This document shows positions 44,644 to 52,244 of a stretch of DNA of 64,000 nucleotides, piece by piece. The position numbers and the translations under genes were made by a program. Location: NCBI RefSeq assembly GCF_000498475.1, contig NZ_AVBI01000019.1, positions 248,001 to 312,000 of the forward strand, given 5' to 3'. This stretch comes from Flavobacterium cauense R2A-7. GTDB taxonomy: Bacteria; Bacteroidota; Bacteroidia; Flavobacteriales; Flavobacteriaceae. The notes under the pieces were generated by a model. That model worked only from the letters and a program-made list of their open reading frames with translations, had not been told where the DNA came from and did not search any database. Numbering within the stretch: position 1 is the first letter of the stretch; every line of letters starts with the position of its first letter.

Positions 44644-45339
44644 GTGTCTGAAAAAATTATATCTACAAAGGACAACCTTCAAATTCTTCACGAAGACAAT
44701 CATATTATTGTCATCAATAAGCGCGTGGGCGATATCGTACAAGGCGACAAAACCGGTGATAAACCGCTATCGGATGTTGTAAAAGAATACATTAAAGAGA
44801 AATACAACAAGCCAGGAGATGTTTTTTTGGGAGTTGTGCATCGGCTTGACCGACCTACAACAGGAATCGTGATTTTTGCGCGAACCTCAAAAGCTTTGAC
44901 GCGTTTAAATGAAATGTTCAGTCAGCGAGAAACTAAAAAAACGTATTGGGCCGTGGTAAAAAACCAGCCGCCAAAAACGGAAGATATTTTGATTCATTTT
45001 CTGAAACGAAATCCGAAAAACAATACATCCAAAGCCCATTTAAAAGAAGTTCCGGAAAGTAAAAAAGCCAGTTTGGATTATAAAATTATTAAGAAACTGG
45101 ATAATTATTATGCCTTGGAAATCAATTTGCATACGGGAAGACACCATCAGATCCGTTCGCAACTTTCTGCTATTGGCTGTCCGATAAAAGGCGATTTAAA
45201 ATACGGTTTCGACCGAAGTAATCCAGACGGAGGCATTCATCTTCACGCCCGAAAATTAATTTTCACCCATCCCGTTACGAAAGAACTGATTGAAATTACA
45301 GCACCGGTTCCAAATGATACTATTTGGAAAAGTATTTGA
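44644..45339 (+). CDS. RluA-family pseudouridine synthase
   Basis: A 231-residue pseudouridine synthase of the RluA family. The catalytic Asp is in VVHRLDRPTTGIVIFA. Other landmarks are ILHEDNHIIVINKRVGDIVQGD near the start, INLHTGRHHQIRSQLSAIGCPI, GDLKYGF and HLHARKLIFTHPVT. It has no N-terminal S4 domain, so it is like RluA/TruC in layout. It modifies rRNA or tRNA, and the target base is unknown. The start codon is GTG, directly preceded by the 7-bp tandem repeat. An ATG was not found at a better place. Confidence 0.92.
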   Translation: MSEKIISTKDNLQILHEDNHIIVINKRVGDIVQGDKTGDKPLSDVVKEYIKEKYNKPGDVFLGVVHRLDRPTTGIVIFARTSKALTRLNEMFSQRETKKTYWAVVKNQPPKTEDILIHFLKRNPKNNTSKAHLKEVPESKKASLDYKIIKKLDNYYALEINLHTGRHHQIRSQLSAIGCPIKGDLKYGFDRSNPDGGIHLHARKLIFTHPVTKELIEITAPVPNDTIWKSI

Positions 45340-45381
45340 TTTTTTGTTAATTTAACAAATTAAACCTTAATATTAAGCTGT

Positions 45382-46746
45382 ATGAAGAAACAATTACTTC
45401 TTTGCTGTTCGTTGCTGAGCTTAACCGCTTTTTCACAAGAGCATTTTTCCGGAATTAACATTTCCAAAAGATCCGGTTTGTTAAACGCTACGGTAAATCC
45501 GGCAGAATTGGTTAACATGTCGAGAAAATTCGATGTTGCAGTATTCAACACCAGTGTGAATGTATCTAACAATAAAATAAAATTTAACGATATCATGAAA
45601 GGTGAAAATCTGGAAGATAAAATCTTTACCGGGTCTGATCCAACGAGCATACGACTGGATGTATTGATACAAGGTCCTTCTGTTGCTATGAAATATAAAA
45701 AATGGGCGTTTGCCCTTGCTTCGGCTGGTAATATTAAAGCGAATGCTACTGATGTCGATGTGAACTTTGGAAATGCAGTTACGAATTCCTTTTTAGGTAC
45801 GGCACAAATTAATTCGCAATACAATCAACGATTGAATGCTGCCTCCTGGGGAGAAATCAATCTGTCGGCCGCACGGAATATTTTTGAGAACGACGACCAC
45901 AAATTCAGTGGTGGTGTGACTTTAAAATTACTCTTCCCGGGTTCTTATATGAATATGGGTGTTGATAAACTTCAAGGTCAGGTTACAAACGATATTACGA
46001 CCGGTGATGTTTATTTGTATAATGCAACGGCCAACGTAAATTTCTCTTATTCCGGATCATTGGCCAACAGTTATAATGACAATTCCAATTATACCAATCT
46101 CTTTGCAGGAGGATTAAACGGAGTTGGTGCTGATTTCGGTTTCAATTATCAATGGAAAGAAAAAGTTCAGGTAGCTACTGATGGTGGAGACAAAACGGTA
46201 GATGAATATAAATTAAACGCAGGATTGTCTTTCAGAAATATGGGAAGCATGACGTTCAAGGACGATAATAATGAATCTGCGAACTATCAGCTTACTATCC
46301 CAACAACCAACCCATTAAATCTTGCTGATTTTGAAAATTCGGAAAGCGTAAGAGATATTGAGCAAATTTTAATGGACCGAGGCTATCTCACCAAACAATC
46401 TTCTAACGGAGATTTCAGAGTAAAACTGCCAGCGGTACTGAATGCTTATATTGATTATAAGATTCATAATAAATGGTATGTTTCTGCCTACACGCAGCAA
46501 AAATTATCCGATGACAGTCAGAACGACTTTACCACTATCCAGAACATCATTACCCTGACACCACGTTTTGCCGGTAAAAATTACGAACTGTATCTGCCGT
46601 TGTCAAGCAATGAGGTTTCCGGATTTACAACCGGTTTTGGTTTCCGATTGGGTGGTTTCTTCTTAGGATCCGGTTCTATTGTAACTGCTGCGTTGAACAA
46701 TTCAAAACAAGCCGATATTTATATGGGATTCCGATTCGGTATATAA
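45382..46746 (+). CDS. DUF5723-family outer-membrane beta-barrel protein
   Basis: A 454-residue protein with a signal peptide (MKKQLLLCCSLLSLTAFS, then Gln). It is a predicted outer-membrane barrel of the DUF5723 type that occurs in Bacteroidetes: SGINISKRSGLLNATVNPAELVNMSRKFDVAV near the N-terminus, many strands with alternating polar/non-polar residues, and an end FRLGGFFLGSGSIVTAALNNSKQADIYMGFRFGI. The N-terminal segment with NPAEL resembles the PorP family, which also contains NPAY, so a distant relation is possible. Function is unknown. Confidence 0.82.
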   Translation: MKKQLLLCCSLLSLTAFSQEHFSGINISKRSGLLNATVNPAELVNMSRKFDVAVFNTSVNVSNNKIKFNDIMKGENLEDKIFTGSDPTSIRLDVLIQGPSVAMKYKKWAFALASAGNIKANATDVDVNFGNAVTNSFLGTAQINSQYNQRLNAASWGEINLSAARNIFENDDHKFSGGVTLKLLFPGSYMNMGVDKLQGQVTNDITTGDVYLYNATANVNFSYSGSLANSYNDNSNYTNLFAGGLNGVGADFGFNYQWKEKVQVATDGGDKTVDEYKLNAGLSFRNMGSMTFKDDNNESANYQLTIPTTNPLNLADFENSESVRDIEQILMDRGYLTKQSSNGDFRVKLPAVLNAYIDYKIHNKWYVSAYTQQKLSDDSQNDFTTIQNIITLTPRFAGKNYELYLPLSSNEVSGFTTGFGFRLGGFFLGSGSIVTAALNNSKQADIYMGFRFGI

Positions 46747-46777
46747 TCATATTTAACAAACATAACCACATAATTTT

Positions 46778-47563
46778 ATGAATGATTTTTTAAGAAAACT
46801 GGAAAGTTTAAAACAAAACGGATATCAATTAGACTTAGGAGATGTTATTTCACAAAGCTTTGAAAATTACAAGAAAATTGCAGTAACGGTTGGTATTGCA
46901 ATGATTTTAGTTTCAATAGTTTTTATAGTTGTCGGATTAGGTTCATTGGGTTTTTTGGTGGGTTTTAATGATTTTGCTCAGAAAATGACCGATTTTCAGA
47001 TTACCAATTTTTCCACTCTTACACTTGTCCTTTACATTTTTGGAACTGCTGTGTTTACAGCACTTACCTACCCTTTTACAGCAGGTATAATCAAAATGTG
47101 TCATGAAGCCGAAATTGGTCACGAAATTAATATTTCAATGGTTTTCGATCATTATAAGTCCGATCGTTTTAAAGACCTTTTTTTGTCAGCACTTCTCATT
47201 TCATTTGCCACCACTTCTGTCGCAACATTATGTGAATTTGCCGGTTATAAGTTCATCGGAATGATTTTTACATACGGAATTGCATTTTCGGCAGTTTTCA
47301 TGATTCCGCTGATTATTTTCGGAAAACTGAATTATATGGATGCAATTAAAAACAGTTTTGCATTGGTATTCAAACAACCTTTCGTAATTTTAATAGCTTT
47401 AATTGTTGCATTTATTATGGCCATAATCGGATTTTTCGGACTTTGTATCGGGATTTTCTTTACCATGCCTTATTTTTATTCAACACATTACGTTTTATAC
47501 AAAAATGCAGTCGGCATCATTGACAAAAGTGAAATCGATGACATAGGTGTTCCGGAAGTATAA
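46778..47563 (+). CDS. Membrane protein with six to seven helices, unknown function
   Basis: A 261-residue membrane protein. A cytosolic N-terminus (LRKLESLKQNGYQLDLGDVISQSFENYKKIA) precedes about six hydrophobic helices and a short tail (NAVGIIDKSEIDDIGVPEV). The start ISQSFENYKKIA resembles DUF975/YesL-like or GlyGly-anchored membrane-export proteins, and in flavobacteria this type is often annotated by error as beta-carotene monooxygenase. I recognise no catalytic motifs. It is 31 bp after the DUF5723 gene and 24 bp before the metalloprotease, so the three may form an operon. Confidence 0.7.
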   Translation: MNDFLRKLESLKQNGYQLDLGDVISQSFENYKKIAVTVGIAMILVSIVFIVVGLGSLGFLVGFNDFAQKMTDFQITNFSTLTLVLYIFGTAVFTALTYPFTAGIIKMCHEAEIGHEINISMVFDHYKSDRFKDLFLSALLISFATTSVATLCEFAGYKFIGMIFTYGIAFSAVFMIPLIIFGKLNYMDAIKNSFALVFKQPFVILIALIVAFIMAIIGFFGLCIGIFFTMPYFYSTHYVLYKNAVGIIDKSEIDDIGVPEV

Positions 47564-47587
47564 ATCAAACTCAAAAAATCAAAACCC

Positions 47588-48439
47588 ATGAAATGGAGAG
47601 GAAACAGACAAAGTGACAATGTGGAAGACCGCAGAGGACTTTCAGGCGGAAAAATTGCTGTAGGCGGTGGTATAATCGGTATTATCGTTTTATTGCTCAA
47701 TCTTTTTGGTGGTGAAAATGCGCAACAGCTAACACCAATTCTCGAACAGATGCAGCAAGGACAACAACAACCAACCGAACAACGGGAGCTTACCGCTGAA
47801 GAAGTTGAGATTGGTGAATTTGTCAAAACCAACTTTGCTTTCATGGAAGACACTTGGGTTAAAATTTTTGAAGAAAACGGACTGACATACGAAAAACCGA
47901 AGATGGTTTTATTCACCAATCAGGTTCAAACTGCCTGTGGTGGCGCAACCTCGGCATCGGGTCCTTTTTATTGTCCGGGAGATAAAAAAGTATACATGGA
48001 TATGGCTTTTTTTGAAGAACTCAGAACCCGTTTCGGAGCCAAAGGGGGTGATTTTGCTATCGCATACGTAATGGCACATGAAGTAGGACATCATGTTCAG
48101 ACTTTGTTGGGAACTTCCGGAAAAGTACGACAGTTACAAGCCGGTAAAAGTGAAGCCGAAGCCAATAAATTATCAGTTTGTTTGGAATTACAGGCCGATT
48201 TTTATGCTGGACTATGGGCTTATCACAACAAACAGTATTTAGAAGAAGGTGATATTGAAGAAGCGTTAAGTGCTGCGAATGCGGTTGGAGATGATGCCAT
48301 TCAGACCAAAATGCAGGGACAGGTTAATCAGGAATCCTTTACGCACGGAAGTTCGGAACAGCGTATGAAATGGTTTATGCGAGGTTATAAAACCGGAGAT
48401 ATAAAGCAAGGTGACACTTTTGCAGAAGAATTAGAATAA
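47588..48439 (+). CDS. Neutral zinc metallopeptidase (YpfJ family)
   Basis: A 283-residue membrane-anchored peptidase of the YpfJ type. A basic cytosolic N-terminus (MKWRGNRQSDNVEDRRG) and one transmembrane helix (GGGIIGIIVLLLNLFGG, about 26-42) precede a Gln-rich linker and the zinc domain: TACGGATSASGPFYCPGDKKVYMD, the HExxH site HEVGHHVQTLLG (about 161-172), LELQADFYAGLWAYH with the third ligand Glu/Asp region, and SFTHGSSEQRMKWFMRGY at the end. The catalytic domain is extracytoplasmic. Substrate is unknown. A strong terminator follows. Confidence 0.93.
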   Translation: MKWRGNRQSDNVEDRRGLSGGKIAVGGGIIGIIVLLLNLFGGENAQQLTPILEQMQQGQQQPTEQRELTAEEVEIGEFVKTNFAFMEDTWVKIFEENGLTYEKPKMVLFTNQVQTACGGATSASGPFYCPGDKKVYMDMAFFEELRTRFGAKGGDFAIAYVMAHEVGHHVQTLLGTSGKVRQLQAGKSEAEANKLSVCLELQADFYAGLWAYHNKQYLEEGDIEEALSAANAVGDDAIQTKMQGQVNQESFTHGSSEQRMKWFMRGYKTGDIKQGDTFAEELE

Positions 48440-48469
48440 AAAAATCGGGATCTTTTCCCGATTTTTTTT
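48438..48469 (+). terminator. Terminator after the YpfJ-type gene
   Basis: AATCGGGA (48443-48450) pairs with TTCCCGATT (48454-48461), with a long T-run. It also serves convergent comM. Confidence 0.88.
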
Positions 48470-48477
48470 ATCTATAA

Positions 48478-48491
48478 ACTGATCACTGAAT
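48478..48491. repeat. Short 7-bp repeat between terminator and comM end
   Basis: ACTGATC and ACTGAAT in 7-bp register, two units of the AGTNNNC-type family in complement form. Confidence 0.5.
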
Positions 48492-50027
48492 TTAGCCCAA
48501 CCAGCCATCACGATCTAAACTCCGATATTGAATGGCTTCCGAAATATGATTGGGCGCTACTTTTTCCGAGCCTTCCAAATCGGCAATGGTTCTTGACACT
48601 TTCAAAATCCTGTCATACGCACGAGCGGAAAGATTTAACCGTTCCATAGCCGTTTTTAATAATTGCAGTGATATTTCATCCAAAACACAATGTTCACGTA
48701 TCTGTTTGGTACTCATTTGCGCATTGTAATGAATATGTTCAAAATTTTCAAACCGAACGGCCTGAATTTCTCTTGCTTTCGTTACCCTTTTTCTGATTTC
48801 AACACTACTCTCTCCGTTTCGGGTATCGGATAATTTTTCAAAAGGAACCGGTGTAACTTCAATATGAATGTCGATACGGTCTAATAAAGGCCCCGAAATC
48901 TTACTCAAATAGCGTTGCATTTCGGCTGGCGATGAACTCACCGGGGCATCCGGATCATTGAAATAGCCGCCGGGACTTGGATTCATACTCGCCACCAACA
49001 TAAACGATGACGGGTAAGTTATCGTAAATTTAGCTCTTGATATCGTCACTTCCCGATCTTCCAAAGGTTGTCGCATGACTTCCAGAACTTCACGTTTGAA
49101 TTCCGGCAATTCATCCAAAAATAAAACACCATTATGAGCCAGTGAAATTTCTCCCGGTTGCGGATAACTGCCCCCTCCAACCAAAGCCGCACTTGAAGCA
49201 TTATGATGCGGACTTCGAAATGGACGTTGATTCATCAGTCCGGTATCTTTTACTTTTCCGGCAACACTGTGAATTTTAGTGGTTTCCAAGGCTTCTTTTA
49301 ACGTCATTGGCGGTAAAATACTGGGTAATCGTTTGGCTAACATTGTTTTTCCGGCTCCTGGTGGTCCGATCAGAATAAGGTTATGTCCGCCGGCCGCTGC
49401 AATTTCCATACACCGTTTTATCGACTCCTGCCCGCGTACTTCAGCAAAATCAAACTCGGGATAGTCTAAGGTTTTATAAAATTCTTCACGGGTATTGATT
49501 ACGGTTGGTTCCAATGTTCCTTTGCCTTCAAAAAAATCAATGACTTCCAATACGTTTTCAACTCCATAAACATCGAGTCCGCTTACAATGGCTGCTTCTT
49601 TAACATTTTCCTTTGGAAGAAAAAAACCTTTGTAACCTTCTTCTTTGGCTTTAATTGCGATGGACAAAGCTCCTTTTATGGGTTGCATGCCTCCGTCAAG
49701 GGAAAGTTCTCCCATAATAATGTACTTTCCGACTTCTTCCGGTTTTATCTGACCGGTAGCTGCTAAAATCCCGATGGCAATGGTTAAATCATAGGCTGAT
49801 CCTTCTTTTCTCAAATCAGCGGGTGCCATATTGATGGTGATTTTTTTAACAGGAAGGGTATAACCGTTATTCTTTAAGGCTGCAGCAATCCGATAACTGC
49901 TTTCTTTTATGGCATTATCAGGTAATCCTACCAAGTGGTAGCCTACTCCTTTATCTACATTTACCTCTACGGTAACGGTCGTGGCGTCTACTCCGAATAC
50001 GGCGCTTCCAAATACTTTAACTAACAT
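48492..50027 (-). CDS. comM: YifB/ComM family Mg-chelatase-like AAA+ ATPase
   Basis: A 511-residue AAA+ ATPase with a Lon-substrate-like N-domain. Motifs: [27 protein letters not shown] start, [11 protein letters not shown], the Walker [19 protein letters not shown], Walker [13 protein letters not shown], sensor [14 protein letters not shown], and [24 protein letters not shown] at the C-terminus. ComM is a branch-migration helicase that extends integrated DNA in natural transformation. A TTG start 18 bp upstream exists, but MLVKVFGS is the family start. It stands alone here. Confidence 0.95.
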   Translation of the reverse strand: MLVKVFGSAVFGVDATTVTVEVNVDKGVGYHLVGLPDNAIKESSYRIAAALKNNGYTLPVKKITINMAPADLRKEGSAYDLTIAIGILAATGQIKPEEVGKYIIMGELSLDGGMQPIKGALSIAIKAKEEGYKGFFLPKENVKEAAIVSGLDVYGVENVLEVIDFFEGKGTLEPTVINTREEFYKTLDYPEFDFAEVRGQESIKRCMEIAAAGGHNLILIGPPGAGKTMLAKRLPSILPPMTLKEALETTKIHSVAGKVKDTGLMNQRPFRSPHHNASSAALVGGGSYPQPGEISLAHNGVLFLDELPEFKREVLEVMRQPLEDREVTISRAKFTITYPSSFMLVASMNPSPGGYFNDPDAPVSSSPAEMQRYLSKISGPLLDRIDIHIEVTPVPFEKLSDTRNGESSVEIRKRVTKAREIQAVRFENFEHIHYNAQMSTKQIREHCVLDEISLQLLKTAMERLNLSARAYDRILKVSRTIADLEGSEKVAPNHISEAIQYRSLDRDGWLG

Positions 50028-50267
50028 GGCGTATATTTTTTTCAAATATACTATTTTTCTTATAAAAAATTAAAATTAATTAATTTTACATTAATTGCAT
50101 AAATAAGAATTGTCATACACATCTATCATAGGAGTGATTAAATTAAATAGCGCGAGAACAGGAAACCACATTACCCAAAGTTGAGATCGGATTTAATTAA
50201 TGTTTTGGATTGAAAAAATTAATTATAAACTAATTGGTTTGGCTACGGCTTAGTCGTTTGCGTATGA

Positions 50268-50300
50268 AAAGAAAGGAGGTTAATTCCCTCCTTTCTTTTT
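50268..50300. terminator. Bidirectional terminator overlapping the stop of the 60-residue gene
   Basis: AAAGAAAGGAGG (50268-50279) pairs with CCTCCTTTCTTT (50287-50298), enclosing the stop codon of the small gene. Terminates the lipoprotein/small-protein unit. Confidence 0.88.
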
Positions 50301-50462
50301 TAAAATTATAAAAGCACATAAAAGTATAATTATACATCCAACTATAGATAAAATTAATCTCCATGGCTCATAATTACCAATTTTACCTGAAAAAATTTTA
50401 AAAACAATAACTGTACAAATTAATAATAGAATAATTAAAGGTACTAATATCGGTAATTTCAT
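50280..50462 (-). CDS. 60-residue two-helix membrane protein, possible immunity protein
   Basis: Two hydrophobic helices (residues about 3-24 LPILVPLIILLLICTVIVFK and 37-54 LILSIVGCIIILLCAFII) are joined by a short polar loop (FSGKIGNYEPWR), with a basic tail (LKKKGGN). It resembles small immunity or holin-like membrane proteins but I recognise no family. It is 13 bp downstream of the glycine-zipper lipoprotein gene and ends in a terminator, so the pair is a transcription unit. An immunity role is inferred from the context only. Confidence 0.65.
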   Translation of the reverse strand: MKLPILVPLIILLLICTVIVFKIFSGKIGNYEPWRLILSIVGCIIILLCAFIILKKKGGN

Positions 50463-50475
50463 AAATAAAATTTAA

Positions 50476-51195
50476 TTAACAACCTGCGGCTGCTCCAGTT
50501 AATGCTCCACCAATTCCTCCACCGATTGCACCAACTGCACCAGCTGAAACTGTTCCAACAACAGGCAATGCCACAGTCCCAACAGCTGCACCAGCTAATC
50601 CTAAAGTAGTTGCTCCAGTAACAGCTCCGCCAAGAATACTAGATACACATTTACCCCAACCTTTCCACCAGCCTTTTGCAACTGTACCATTATACTTTGT
50701 ATCTAATGCTGATATAGCATTTACAAGTTGTCTTTGAAATTCAATTTCTTCAACAAGGACTTGTTTTTCTTCTAATGATAAATCTGAATTAATAATTTCG
50801 TTTTCTTTTTTGTTTAAGAAATCAAAATATTTGAATTCATCCTCAAAGACACTCGCATTAGCAATTAAAGCAGCTTCAGTATAGAATCTTTCAGAACAAT
50901 TAGCTGGTCTGATTGGTTCATAACTTACCGGTGCACCATTTACTTGTAATCTTTCCTTAACATAAATATTTATATCTTCTTGGGAAAATTGTCTACCTTC
51001 ATTCTGTTTGATAAACTCAGCGGTCTCAGCAATACTAAGAATTATTTTACTTATATACTCTTTATTTGGTTTTATATCATCTATTCTATTTGATGAAACA
51101 TTTGTAGTTGCTTCTTTAGAATCGCTATCATTTGAACAAGAATAGATTCCACTTAAAGTAATTGCAATTAATGCGCTTAAAATGATTTTTTTCAT
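50476..51195 (-). CDS. Lipoprotein with glycine-zipper, bacteriocin-like C-terminus
   Basis: A 239-residue lipoprotein (lipobox GIYSC, then SNDSDSKE). The middle is helical and charged. The end, from about residue 172, is KGWWKGWGKC and then a very Gly/Ala-rich hydrophobic stretch of about 55 residues with many G-xxx-G steps (ILGGAVTGATTLGLAGAAVG, then GAVGAIGGGIGGALTGAAAG), closing with a Cys. This tail resembles glycine-zipper class II bacteriocins and glycine-zipper contact-toxins; some Bacteroidetes have lipoproteins like this labelled bacteriocin-like. A toxin role is inferred. The next gene encodes a small two-helix membrane protein. The leader (about 51196-51320) has two strong hairpins. 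Confidence 0.65.
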   Translation of the reverse strand: MKKIILSALIAITLSGIYSCSNDSDSKEATTNVSSNRIDDIKPNKEYISKIILSIAETAEFIKQNEGRQFSQEDINIYVKERLQVNGAPVSYEPIRPANCSERFYTEAALIANASVFEDEFKYFDFLNKKENEIINSDLSLEEKQVLVEEIEFQRQLVNAISALDTKYNGTVAKGWWKGWGKCVSSILGGAVTGATTLGLAGAAVGTVALPVVGTVSAGAVGAIGGGIGGALTGAAAGC

Positions 51196-51219
51196 TATTT
51201 TAGTTTAAATTAAATTTAG

Positions 51220-51266
51220 GCAGTCTTACTTCATGTCCTCGAAAAACATTTAATAGGTAAGGCTGC
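51220..51266 (-). promoter_or_regulatory. Leader hairpin 1 of the glycine-zipper lipoprotein gene
   Basis: GCAGTCTTAC (51220-51229) and GTAAGGCTGC (51257-51266) pair over 10 positions with one wobble pair, with a 27-base loop. It lies 24 bp before the start codon on the transcript, where it could mask or expose the start region. Confidence 0.55.
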
Positions 51267-51276
51267 TTTTTACTTT

Positions 51277-51310
51277 GGTTGGAAAACTTGAAACTTTTGA
51301 AAACCCAACC
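51277..51310 (-). promoter_or_regulatory. Leader hairpin 2 of the glycine-zipper lipoprotein gene
   Basis: GGTTGG (51277-51282) pairs with CCAACC (51305-51310) around an A/T-rich loop with AAACTTTTGAAAAC. It is adjacent to hairpin 1 and may fold with it. Confidence 0.4.
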
Positions 51311-51827
51311 TTTCATTTCCAAATGTCTTTTTAAGGTTAGCTAATCCTTATATTGTAAGTTACAATTTTGTGAGTACAATCTTATAATTATTTTTCAAAT
51401 AAAACAAAATAATTTATAAAAATTTACTTATAAAAAATTTTCAATTGTAAGAAAAAAATGCATTAAACTGATTACTAAGTACTTTTGTTATTATTCTTAC
51501 AAATAAAATCTCGTTTATAATTAATATCGGGACTAAAATACCCTTTCACAGCTAGTATAGGAGTTATTACAATCAATTAAAGCTTACATATTAGGAGAAT
51601 TATATATCCAAAAAGTTATAGGAGAAATAAATATAAAAATAGAATGTTGATAACTACTAACCCCGATTTAAAGATTCAGGGGTGTAGCTCATTGTAAATC
51701 TTTAGCCAAGTTGCAAATTACAGCAAAAGTTGTTTCTTCAGTTTTTCGTATTTACTGTTTTAAAAACTATATCTGAAAGCTGCACGAATTTTTCATAAAT
51801 TTGAAAAAAATTACAAGTAAGAAAATT

Positions 51828-52205
51828 ATGGGATTATTTAACGCCATTATGGGAAATGCTTCGGAAGTAAGCATCGAAAAAATTTCACAGGAGTTCCAAC
51901 CGATTTTAATCAATGGGGAACATATTGAAAAAGCGTACAAAATTGTTCGTGATATGTTTGTTTTCACCAATAAAAGATTGATTTTAGTGGATAAACAAGG
52001 ACTAACAGGTTCAAAAGTAGATTATCAGTCGATTCCCTACACAAGCATTAAGAAATTTTCTAAAGAAAGTGCAGGAATAATGGATTTGGATGCAGAATTA
52101 AAAATATGGGTAACCGGAGAAGCTTTACCGATTAAAAAACAATTTGGAAAAGACAACAACATTAACGAAGTATATCAGATTTTAAGTCAGCATATATTGA
52201 AATAA
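51828..52205 (+). CDS. PH-domain protein (bacterial PH type 1)
   Basis: A 125-residue protein of the bPH_1 (YvbH-like) type. It begins MGLFNAIMGNASEVSIEKISQEFQPILINGEHIEKAYKIVRDMFVFTNKRLILVDKQGLTGSKVDYQSIPY (parts only: MGLFNAIMGNASEVS, IVRDMFVFTNKRLILVD and SIPYTSIKKFSKESAG). The fold is a seven-strand barrel with a closing helix. The frame also opens earlier with a TTG at 51801, but the ATG at 51828 begins the conserved start. Its role is unknown. It is followed by a perfect terminator. Confidence 0.88.
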   Translation: MGLFNAIMGNASEVSIEKISQEFQPILINGEHIEKAYKIVRDMFVFTNKRLILVDKQGLTGSKVDYQSIPYTSIKKFSKESAGIMDLDAELKIWVTGEALPIKKQFGKDNNINEVYQILSQHILK

Positions 52206-52240
52206 AAAAACGCCACTCGATTGAGTGGCGTTTTTTTATT
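52206..52240. terminator. Bidirectional terminator between PH-domain and dsbD genes
   Basis: CGCCACTC (52211-52218) and GAGTGGCG (52223-52230) pair with a 4-base loop, bordered by A- and T-runs. Confidence 0.92.
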
Positions 52241-52244
52241 ATTA

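Larger units (their letters stand above)
51196..51827. other. 632-bp AT-rich intergenic region before the PH-domain and lipoprotein genes
   Basis: No gene seen. It contains the leader hairpins of the lipoprotein gene (51220-51310), TAGGAG at 51558, 51592 and 51619, and an inverted repeat TAAAGATT/AATCTTTA (51669-51676 and 51697-51704). GGGTGTAGCTCA inside it recalls a tRNA start but no cloverleaf follows. Confidence 0.5.

Noticed and set aside
51558..51624. Three TAGGAG motifs (51558, 51592, 51619), with another near 50129
   Set aside because: Spacing is irregular (34 and 27 bp) and TAGGAG may be chance in AT-rich DNA; no palindrome or known site matches.
51681..51725. tRNA-like start GGGGTGTAGCTCA in the gap before the PH-domain gene
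   Set aside because: No anticodon arm or T-arm GTTC-type sequence follows, so no cloverleaf can form.
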